A stretch of 5,310 nt of DNA, from positions 1 through 5,310 of the forward strand of contig CAMBDR010000378.1 in the NCBI GenBank assembly GCA_945864765.1. The letters run 5' to 3'. A program made the translations under genes and the position numbers. Shown in pieces: positions 1 to 5,081 of this stretch. The DNA is from Janthinobacterium lividum. Lineage in GTDB: Bacteria; Pseudomonadota; Gammaproteobacteria; Burkholderiales; Burkholderiaceae_D. The notes beneath the pieces are model-generated. The model was not told the DNA's origin and did not search any database. It saw nothing but the letters and a program-made list of their open reading frames with translations. Each line of letters begins with the position of its first letter. Position 1 is the first letter of the stretch.

Positions 1-268
1 CCAGCGAGAACGGGTTGTCTGCCTGGTGGCCAAACTTGCGGAAGCGGTAACCGTCGTAGCGCACCAGCCCGTGTTGCGTGCCGATCCAGATCAGGCCGCG
101 CGCATCTTGCGCCAATGCGGTGATAATCTGATCGTCAATCGACTCCGCATCACGCAGTGTTTCAAATTCCGGTTCGGTGGCGGGGAAGTCGGCAGCCATT
201 ATCGTCAACGGCAGGCAGGTAATCAGCCAAAAAACCAACCATTGCACATAGCTTAGATTTCTATTCAT
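1..268 (-). CDS. Two-component-regulator-propeller sensor protein, N-terminal part (runs off the window)
   Basis: The frame is open for 89 codons from an ATG at 268-266 and leaves the window at base 1. Residues 1-25 look like a Sec signal peptide or signal anchor: a short basic start, hydrophobic WLVFWLITCLPLTIMA, with likely cleavage before A26-D27. Residues 50-79 match the Reg_prop repeat (ITALAQDARGLIWIGT, then GLVRYDGYRF), the blade of the periplasmic propeller found in large sensor histidine kinases and some diguanylate cyclases. By family analogy the missing part would hold more propeller repeats, a Y_Y_Y domain, a membrane segment and an output domain. A deleted paralogue at 4935-5081 ends in a HisKA_3-type ATPase tail, so a NarL-type kinase output is the best guess. 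The start is supported by AGGAGG about 11 bases upstream and by the ATGA overlap with the kinase-tail relic upstream. The family call is secure; the output type and ligand are unknown. Confidence 0.85.
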   Translation of the reverse strand, partial: MNRNLSYVQWLVFWLITCLPLTIMAADFPATEPEFETLRDAESIDDQIITALAQDARGLIWIGTQHGLVRYDGYRFRKFGHQADNPFSL

Positions 269-345
269 ATCCTGGTCTTCCTCCTTTTGTGTATTGCCAT
301 GTTTTTGCGCCGTATCTCAACACAGCTTCCCTCGCACAAGGCGTA
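265..345 (-). pseudogene. Relic of a sensor histidine kinase C-terminal tail
   Basis: The frame ending in TGA at 267-265 reads EGSCVEIRRKNMAIHKRRK near its end. It resembles the tail of the kinase at the other end of the window (AGTCVEIRLKKHGITQKN). At DNA level 17 bases are identical (309-325 and 5122-5138), and similarity continues with mismatches to the stop codon. Both copies overlap the next gene through ATGA. Further upstream (above about 345) the frame loses all kinase resemblance: the F box, G2 box and the rest of the ATPase domain are absent. I read this as the last ~25 codons of a lost kinase gene that preceded the propeller sensor gene. The upstream limit is approximate. The relic now provides only leader sequence and a ribosome-binding site for the downstream gene. 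Confidence 0.6.
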
Positions 346-603
346 AGTTCGGTGCAGTAAAGAGGAAACTTGCTCGACGCTTGATGTGACCAGGCAACAT
401 AGCAGAAATGAATCAAACCATATTATACGAACATGCCAGCCAATGGCGATTGGCAATCAGTTTTTTCAGAAATTTTTTATGGCGATGCCACACCCAACCG
501 ATACGACAGCGCAGCGGGCCATTCTTCGTGTGATTGAGTCAAATCCTGGCGCGTTGCCGAATCGGACATGGCAATGGCGATATAGGATTCCACAAACACA
601 AAA
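346..603. other. Gene-poor spacer between the kinase-tail relic and the second toxin's terminator
   Basis: No recognisable gene is seen here. The longest minus-strand reading with an ATG is 30 codons (569-477), beginning MSDSATRQDLTQSHEEW; I recognise no family and see no clear ribosome-binding site. The stretch contains the TATAAT and inverted repeat described separately, and three copies of the octamer ATGGCGAT (443-450, 479-486, 574-581). It is probably degraded sequence left between the toxin transcription unit and the sensor gene. Confidence 0.5.
422..454 (-). promoter_or_regulatory. Possible promoter -10 box with adjacent inverted repeat, upstream of the propeller sensor gene
   Basis: On the minus strand a perfect TATAAT (427-422) lies about 150 bases before the sensor ATG. 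No good -35 hexamer is found 16-18 bases upstream. That position instead holds an inverted repeat, GCCAAT-GGCG-ATTGGC at 439-454, which could be an activator or repressor site. The arrangement would suit an activator-dependent promoter, but AT-rich sequence produces chance TATAAT matches. A run of T at 461-466 follows the inverted repeat on the plus strand, so a weak plus-strand terminator is an alternative reading. Confidence 0.3.
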
Positions 604-630
604 AGCACCAGTCAATTTCTGACCGGTGCT
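604..630 (-). terminator. Rho-independent terminator of the second toxin gene
   Basis: On the minus strand AGCACCGGTCA pairs with TGACTGGTGCT, an 11-bp stem with one G-U pair and a five-base GAAAT loop. The 3' arm runs into five consecutive T residues (604-600), then GTG. It lies 59 bases after the stop codon at 690-692. An almost identical hairpin follows the first toxin gene; its outermost pair has changed from A-T to G-C with pairing kept. Stem strength, T tract, position and covariation together make this a confident call. Confidence 0.92.
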
Positions 631-689
631 CATTGCGACGGGTTGTTTTTGAAGCAAATTGCGTTTGATCAGATCAAATCGCCATTTTT

Positions 690-2462
690 TTAATCCCAAA
701 AATAGTCGGGATCAATCGTAATGTCGTGAGACGTCCGTTCCATCACCGTGATCTTTGCTTTTTCAGAACCGGTATCGGTACCATATTCATAAAAATAGTT
801 GGAAGCAGGCAAAGCCCAGAAATTGGCACCGTTGTACCGGAAACCATAATCTGCCCCGACCCAACCACCAAACTCGACTGGAACACTCCAGATAGTTTTG
901 ACAGGGATCCAACGTTCTTTCAAAGTAAAACGAACCGACTGCCCTGGCTTCAAAGTAACCGCTGGACTGTAATAGTATTCGCTAATGGTAATGGATTTCG
1001 AGCCGCTATCCGTCGTACCAACAGTAAGCGACAATTCGGCTGATGTCTCTGAAACCAGCGGAACCGAAAACTTTTGGGTCAATTTAATGCCTGCGGTAGT
1101 TTCTACCGACCAGGAAGTAGTCGATGTTTTGATTTGCGAATAAGTCAGTTCACGGGGGATATACATAGTTTTGCCAGTTGTGTTCTTTGTTACAAACGAT
1201 CTGTAGCCGTGAACCGGAGTCCAGTTGGTATGAACCTGACTGTTGGTGTAAGTTCCTTTTCCAGCATAGCGCATTTTCGCCTGTTCAGTACTACCCCAGT
1301 CTTTATGCGTACACGGGTTGGTTGCGCCATCCAGATGAAGGAAAAAACTGCCAAAACAGACCCCAACCGGGCGGTTCGGACTTTTCATAAGAAAGGTAAA
1401 CCGGTTCTGAGCCCAATCCAAAGTGCCATGCTGTCCCAAGGAATTGACATTACCTTCAACCGGAAACCAGGAGCCCGTTTTATTCAAAGCGCCGGTCTTC
1501 GCACTTTGCCGCAAGCGCTCTCCACTCCCGGATGATGACTTGGGCGCTTCCTTACTAACCCGGACAATATTGCCATAATCCACATTGGCAGGGCTCACCG
1601 CTTCTCCTACCAGAAAAGAATCGACTGCCGCATCGCCGTGGCAGGTAGCGGCCAAATTGAATGCGGCAGTGACATCTGCAACCTTCAAACCAAGATCAGC
1701 CGCTGCCTTTTCGGCACCGCAAGCCCCCTGATTCATCTTGCGGCCTTCAGTCCAGTACACGTCACGGGCATAACCAATCACCTTGCTCGCTTTGGCAGCA
1801 TCCCAACCCGGCATTTGTGCCAGTGCCTCAAATGCCTTCTTGTACGAATCGCCCGGGCCAAATTTGCGGCGCTCTTCCTGACCGTCCCAACTGTCGAGCA
1901 CGGCACCGCTGGTGGCGTCGATCAAGTAGCTTGGGCGGCTGGCGCTGGCGGCACTGTCATTCTTGAAGGAGACCATATACACCAGATGCGCGGCACCATT
2001 GGCACCTTGCCTGATGTACAGGTTCACTTTTTCGGCACTGGTGCTTTGCGTGCGGCTTTGAGTTTTGGCCAGACCAAGCACGGTTTTTTCATCAATTGCG
2101 GGTTTGACGCTTGGCAAGTCCTGCGCCAGATTGCGCAAAATCGTACCACTCATCAGGCTTGGTGCGCTTTGTTGAGGATCGCCGACAACCTTGATCACAA
2201 TCGACTCACCCAGAATCGGGATGCCCTTATAGAACTGCTGGAAGCGCGACACATTCTTGCCACCCAGTTTTTCCACATATTGCACACTCAGTTCTTCTGG
2301 GGCCAGGCCGGTCAGCGTGAACACATTTTTTGCAGTCAGCGCCGGGGCATTGAGGTTGACACTGGCGAGATCAACCCGCTGTGCGGCCATCGCGTTGCAT
2401 GCGCTGGCAACCAGCGCTGCGATTAACAAAGGACGGGTGGAACGAAGGATTGTGTTTTTCAT
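690..2462 (-). CDS. Secreted chimeric protein: M4-protease propeptide and C-terminal cap fused to aerolysin-like pore-forming domain (copy 2)
   Basis: The protein has 590 residues. Residues 1-26 are a Sec signal peptide (hydrophobic LLIAALVASAC, cleavage after AMA). Residues ~55-95 match the FTP motif of thermolysin-family propeptides (YVEKLGGKNVSRFQQFYKGI, then LGESIV). Residues ~120-195 match PepSY, ending YLIDATSGAVLDSWDG. After a short FGPG linker, residues ~206-275 match the C-terminal helical end of M4 proteases such as LasB: AF-ALAQMPGWD, ARDVYWTEG, QGACGA, VADVTAAFNLAATC. C248 and C274 sit where LasB has its C-terminal disulfide. The ~220 residues that should lie between, including HEXXH and the third zinc ligand, are absent, so it cannot be an active M4 protease. 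Residues ~450-515 show the aerolysin/ETX-MTX2 pattern: SWSVETTAGIKLTQKFSVPL, a Ser/Thr-rich amphipathic stretch, then LKPGQSVRFTLKERW. The start has AAGAGGAG seven bases upstream. Probable role: secreted beta-pore-forming toxin, with the propeptide acting as chaperone or latency domain (inferred). No immunity gene is visible. Confidence 0.85.
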   Translation of the reverse strand: MKNTILRSTRPLLIAALVASACNAMAAQRVDLASVNLNAPALTAKNVFTLTGLAPEELSVQYVEKLGGKNVSRFQQFYKGIPILGESIVIKVVGDPQQSAPSLMSGTILRNLAQDLPSVKPAIDEKTVLGLAKTQSRTQSTSAEKVNLYIRQGANGAAHLVYMVSFKNDSAASASRPSYLIDATSGAVLDSWDGQEERRKFGPGDSYKKAFEALAQMPGWDAAKASKVIGYARDVYWTEGRKMNQGACGAEKAAADLGLKVADVTAAFNLAATCHGDAAVDSFLVGEAVSPANVDYGNIVRVSKEAPKSSSGSGERLRQSAKTGALNKTGSWFPVEGNVNSLGQHGTLDWAQNRFTFLMKSPNRPVGVCFGSFFLHLDGATNPCTHKDWGSTEQAKMRYAGKGTYTNSQVHTNWTPVHGYRSFVTKNTTGKTMYIPRELTYSQIKTSTTSWSVETTAGIKLTQKFSVPLVSETSAELSLTVGTTDSGSKSITISEYYYSPAVTLKPGQSVRFTLKERWIPVKTIWSVPVEFGGWVGADYGFRYNGANFWALPASNYFYEYGTDTGSEKAKITVMERTSHDITIDPDYFWD

Positions 2463-2477
2463 TTTGGTTCTCCTCTT
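2463..2477 (-). promoter_or_regulatory. Ribosome-binding site of toxin copy 2
   Basis: AAGAGGAG (2477-2470) precedes the ATG by seven bases. It fixes the start so that the protein begins exactly with the basic n-region of its signal peptide. The equivalent site of copy 1 is AAAGGAG at 4792-4786. Confidence 0.8.
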
Positions 2478-2530
2478 GAATTAGAATGGGTACTTTTGCC
2501 TGTCTGCCTCTCCGCAGTTTCGTTGTTCTG

Positions 2531-2572
2531 TTGCGGTAGAGCCATGATGGATTAAGAGCGCGATTGCGTCAA
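2531..2572 (-). promoter_or_regulatory. Candidate promoter and conserved leader block of toxin copy 2
   Basis: On the minus strand TTGACG (2572-2567, five of six to the -35 consensus) is followed after 17 bases by CATCAT (2549-2544, four of six to the -10). The CATCAT lies in a 19-base block (2531-2549) that matches 16 of 19 bases of the block at 4841-4859 ahead of toxin copy 1. The rest of the two leaders has largely diverged. The copy 1 block lacks a TTGACG at the same spacing, so the conserved part may be a regulator site rather than a promoter core. Confidence 0.35.
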
Positions 2573-2588
2573 TTGCCCTAAAGGTTAA

Positions 2589-2927
2589 TTTACGAGGGAT
2601 GGGCGCAAGCATCTGGCCTCGAATGCCGCCTGGGTCACCACCGTGGTGGCCGTGTTTGGCACCACCATCAGCCCGTATATGTTTTTTTGGCAGGCCTCGC
2701 AAGAAGTCGAAGACACCCGCGCCGACCCCAACGCCCAGCCTTTGCGGCTCGCACCCTGGCAGAGCGCAGTGCATTTCAGACGAATCAGGCTCGATACCGT
2801 CATCGGCATGGGCTTTTCCAACCTGGTCGCTTATTTCATCATTTTAACCACCGCCATCACCCTGCATGCCGATGGCATTACCGACATCCAGACCTCCAGC
2901 CAGGCCGCCAGCGCGCTACGCCCCATC
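2589..2927 (+). pseudogene. Internal fragment of an NRAMP-family divalent metal transporter gene
   Basis: Plus-strand translation gives VTTVVAVFGTTISPYMFFWQ, followed by AS-QEVED, RLDTVIGMGFSNLVAYFIIL and ITDIQTSSQAASALRPI. These match the central membrane segments and connecting loops of NRAMP-type Mn2+/Fe2+ symporters. The fragment is about 113 codons against the ~400-450 residues usual for the family. It is closed upstream by a TAA at 2586-2588, with no start or ribosome-binding site. Downstream, the match stops at ALRPI (base 2927), where the family continues with AG and further membrane segments; there the sequence passes into the repeat-like flank of toxin copy 1's terminator. It is a non-functional remnant in the opposite orientation to the toxins. 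Base changes within the fragment are few, so the truncation may be fairly recent. Confidence 0.8.
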
Positions 2928-2949
2928 ATAGCCTTCCACAAAAACAAAA

Positions 2950-2976
2950 GGCACCAGTCAATTTCTGACCGGTGCC
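2950..2976 (-). terminator. Rho-independent terminator of the first toxin gene
   Basis: On the minus strand GGCACCGGTCA pairs with TGACTGGTGCC around a GAAAT loop, giving an 11-bp stem with one G-U pair, followed by TTTTGTTTTTG. It begins 24 bases after the stop codon at 3001-3003. It is the partner of the hairpin at 604-630: loop and inner stem are identical, and the outer pair is G-C instead of A-T. The strong stem and T tract suggest each toxin gene is a separate transcription unit; any read-through into copy 2 would have to pass this site. Confidence 0.92.
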
Positions 2977-3000
2977 AAGCGCTACTACCCTGGATATGCC

Positions 3001-4779
3001 TTATTGGTTGACGATGGTGGCGATAACCTTAAAGCCATGTTCCAATCTTTCATCGACGGTGATGGTTGCTTTTTCCGAGCCTGACCCGGTGCCGTATTCA
3101 TAAAAATAACTTCCCGCCGCCAGACCCCAGTAGTAATGGCCATTCCATTTCCCTGAGCCATAGTCGGCACCAACTGTGCCAGTCAATTCCACCGGCACAC
3201 TCCAGATGGTTTTGGTTGGCTTCCATTGCTCCACCAATTGGTACTTGACAGCCTTGCCTGCCGGCACACTCCGCACTGGCGCTATGAAGTTTGTGGTCAT
3301 GGTTGTGGTATCGCTCTTGGCGACCATGGCACTGATGCCAAGCGATACCTCAACCGACGTTTTGGCACCACCGAACAATGGGACACTAAATTCCTGGGCT
3401 ATTTTGATGCCGGCAGAAGTCGTTACCGACCAGCTATTCTGCTTTGCGGTCGCTTGCGAATAAAGAACATACCCACCTATGTCTTGCGCAGTAGTCTTGT
3501 AATTGGGTACCGTTACCGAGGAGTAACCAGGAACCGCTGTCCAAGCCGTAAATACGGTATTTTGTGAGTAAGTGCCTGTGCCATTATAGCGGAATTGCAC
3601 AGGCGTCCAGCCACTGTAGTTGGCCAGGCATGGGTTCGCTCCGCTACCAAGCTGATGACTATTAAAACAAATGCTCTTCGGGCGGGTCGGGGCACTACCG
3701 ATTACAGCGGTAAATCGGTTCTGAGCGAAATCCAGGGTACCATGCGAACCCAGGTTATTGACGTTGCTCCCGAGCGCTTGCCAGCCGGTATAGTTATACA
3801 GGCGGCCTGTGTTTATTGCGCGCTGCGTCAGGCGTGCGCCGCTGCCCGCTGCTGCCTGGGATGGCAGTTGATTTACCCGAACGACTTCTCCCGACACGGC
3901 ATCGGAAAGATCAACTGGCTCGACCTGTGCAATGGTGTCAATTGCCACACTGCCATGACATGTCCCGGCCAAATTAAAGGCTGCGCGAACATCAGCCACG
4001 TTCCAACCCAGATCAGCCGCCGCTTTTTCCGCACCGCAAGCACCCTGAGTGAATTTGCTGCCTTCGGTCCAATAGACATCGCGGGCGTAGCCGATGACCT
4101 GACTCGCTTTGGTCTTATCCCATCCTGGCATTTGGGTCAGTGTTTCAAAAGCCTTTCTATACGCATCCCCCGGCCCAAATTTCCGGGCGAACTCTTGCCC
4201 TTCCCAACTATCGAGTACCGCACCGCTGGTAGCGTCAATCAGATACGAGGGCCGACTCGCTGCGGCAGCGCCGTTATTTTTGAATGACACGACATATACC
4301 AGCGCGGCGGCACCATTGGCACCTTGCTTGATATACAGGTTCACTTTTTCTTCACTAATGTTTTGGGCGCGGCTCAAGGTTTTGGCCTGATCCAGCGCTG
4401 TTTTTTCACTGATGGTGGGCTTAATACCGGGCAAATCTTGATCCAGGTTACGCAATACCGTACCGCTCATGAGGGTTGGCGCACGGTTTTGTGGGTCGCC
4501 CACCACTTTGATCACAATCGCCTCGCCCAAAACCGGAATCCCACGATAGAACTGCTGGAAGCGTGCAACATTCTTGCCATTGAGTTTTTCCACATATTGC
4601 AAACTCAATTCGTCTGATTTCAAGCCAGTCAGCGTAAAAATGGTATTGGCGGTTTGGCTGAATCCAGTCGGATTCACACCGGCTAAATCGAGCCGCTGGG
4701 CGGCCATGACGTTACAGGCACCGGCAACCAATGCGGCCAACAGGACGGGCTTAACAACTTTGTGATAGATGGGCTTCAT
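3001..4779 (-). CDS. Secreted chimeric protein: M4-protease propeptide and C-terminal cap fused to aerolysin-like pore-forming domain (copy 1)
   Basis: The protein has 592 residues and the same architecture as the copy at 690-2462. Order: signal peptide 1-26 (cleavage after VMA); FTP ~55-95 (YVEKLNGKNVARFQQFYRGI); PepSY ~120-195 (YLIDATSGAVLDSWEG); M4 C-terminal cap ~206-275 (QMPGWD, ARDVYWTEG, QGACGA, VADVRAAFNL; C248 and C274); a variable Gly/Ala/Ser linker ~276-335 with a conserved GSG-x-RL; a shared NVNNLGSHGTLDFAQNRFT block at 339-357; a second cysteine pair C371/C384; and the pore module ~449-520 (SWSVTTSAGIKIAQEFSVPL, Ser/Thr-rich AKSDTTTMTT, VPAGKAVKYQLVEQW). Conserved TKTIWSVPVE, VGADYG and SYFYEYGT follow. 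HEXXH and the rest of the M4 zinc site are missing. The start is set by AAAGGAG six to seven bases upstream and by the signal peptide. Likely role: secreted pore-forming toxin or cytolysin, possibly exported by type II secretion as LasB-like proteases are (inferred). Target cells are unknown. Confidence 0.85.
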   Translation of the reverse strand: MKPIYHKVVKPVLLAALVAGACNVMAAQRLDLAGVNPTGFSQTANTIFTLTGLKSDELSLQYVEKLNGKNVARFQQFYRGIPVLGEAIVIKVVGDPQNRAPTLMSGTVLRNLDQDLPGIKPTISEKTALDQAKTLSRAQNISEEKVNLYIKQGANGAAALVYVVSFKNNGAAAASRPSYLIDATSGAVLDSWEGQEFARKFGPGDAYRKAFETLTQMPGWDKTKASQVIGYARDVYWTEGSKFTQGACGAEKAAADLGWNVADVRAAFNLAGTCHGSVAIDTIAQVEPVDLSDAVSGEVVRVNQLPSQAAAGSGARLTQRAINTGRLYNYTGWQALGSNVNNLGSHGTLDFAQNRFTAVIGSAPTRPKSICFNSHQLGSGANPCLANYSGWTPVQFRYNGTGTYSQNTVFTAWTAVPGYSSVTVPNYKTTAQDIGGYVLYSQATAKQNSWSVTTSAGIKIAQEFSVPLFGGAKTSVEVSLGISAMVAKSDTTTMTTNFIAPVRSVPAGKAVKYQLVEQWKPTKTIWSVPVELTGTVGADYGSGKWNGHYYWGLAAGSYFYEYGTGSGSEKATITVDERLEHGFKVIATIVNQ

Positions 4780-4840
4780 GTAAATCTCCTTTAATTAGTA
4801 TAATTTGCGGTTGTCTTTTTAGGCCTGATCGCGCTTTTGT

Positions 4841-4859
4841 TTGCGATGTAGCCATGATG
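4841..4859 (-). promoter_or_regulatory. Conserved leader block upstream of toxin copy 1
   Basis: On the minus strand this 19-base block starts CATCATGGCT and ends CGCAA. It matches the block at 2531-2549 in 16 of 19 positions and lies at a similar distance from its ATG (80 bases here, 87 there). The surrounding leader is poorly conserved, so this is the best candidate for a shared regulatory element of the two toxin genes. What binds it cannot be told from the sequence. Confidence 0.35.
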
Positions 4860-4881
4860 AGGAAAAGCAACTTTTGGCGCT

Positions 4882-4896
4882 ATTGTACTAAAGTAC
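4882..4896 (-). promoter_or_regulatory. Possible operator palindrome overlapping a -10-like hexamer, toxin copy 1
   Basis: GTACT-AA-AGTAC (4885-4896) is an inverted repeat with five-base arms. On the minus strand it overlaps TACAAT (4887-4882), five of six to the -10 consensus, about 105 bases before the toxin ATG. A matching -35 is not convincing (TTCTGC-like at best). Such an overlap would suit repression, but this is a weak call, and the palindrome has no counterpart ahead of toxin copy 2. Confidence 0.25.
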
Positions 4897-4934
4897 CATT
4901 CACGCAGAAGGAGAGAAATACCCGGTCGCCACGC

Positions 4935-5081
4935 TCAATCCGGAAAAAGTGGCAGCACCACCTGAATGCAGGTGCCCTGGCCGCTGGCCGAGTCAATACT
5001 GAACTTGCCACTCAGTTCCGCAACCCGCTCCTGCATGCCCAATATGCCAATACCTGGCACATATTTCAGATTTATCTTCAT
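4935..5081 (-). pseudogene. Internally deleted sensor kinase: propeller-sensor start fused to a HisKA_3-type ATPase tail (48 codons)
   Basis: The frame runs from ATG at 5081-5079 to TGA at 4937-4935. Codons 1-9 (MKINLKYVP) match the start of the propeller sensor at the other end of the window (MNRNLSYVQ): 21 of 27 bases are identical, and both ATGs overlap the upstream kinase's stop as ATGA. From codon 10 the sequence is the C-terminal end of a NarL-type histidine kinase ATPase domain: GIGILGMQERVAELSG (G2 box GxGxxGMxERV), then IDSASGQGTCIQVVLPL. Everything that should lie between (propeller, membrane segment, dimerisation domain, N and G1 boxes) is absent. The simplest reading is one large in-frame deletion. 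The product could not bind ATP on its own. It implies that the full-length gene at 268-<1 also ends in a HisKA_3/HATPase module. Confidence 0.75.

Noticed and set aside
477..569. 30-codon minus-strand reading beginning MSDSATRQDL
   Set aside because: No family recognised, no ribosome-binding site and no partner copy elsewhere in the window; it is too short to support alone.
664..678. TTTGATC-A-GATCAAA palindrome after the second toxin's stop codon
   Set aside because: A perfect inverted repeat with a one-base centre, but not followed by a T tract in either direction at useful distance and absent from the other copy. No function can be supported.
1638..2426. Long plus-strand open frame (262 codons) antisense to toxin copy 2
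   Set aside because: It mirrors the toxin's conserved N-terminal half. Its resemblance to the plus-strand frame at 3595-4287 follows from the sense proteins being similar. It has no recognisable domain and no ribosome-binding site of note.
3595..4287. Long plus-strand open frame (230 codons) antisense to toxin copy 1
   Set aside because: It is a shadow of the sense gene, which has a signal peptide, recognisable domains and a proper ribosome-binding site.
690..4779. Annotation of the two large genes as M4 (elastase/thermolysin) metalloproteases
   Set aside because: A similarity search would probably suggest this from the propeptide and cap, but there is no HEXXH, no downstream zinc-ligand glutamate and no catalytic histidine in either protein.
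4699..4779. Lipoprotein signal at C22 of the toxins (AGAC / ASAC)
   Set aside because: The -3 position is Ala instead of the usual Leu/Val/Ile, and a good type I cleavage site (VMA or AMA before AQ) follows at residue 26.
4797..4802. TATACT hexamer as -10 box of toxin copy 1
   Set aside because: Transcription would start within the ribosome-binding site, and no -35 lies at the right distance.
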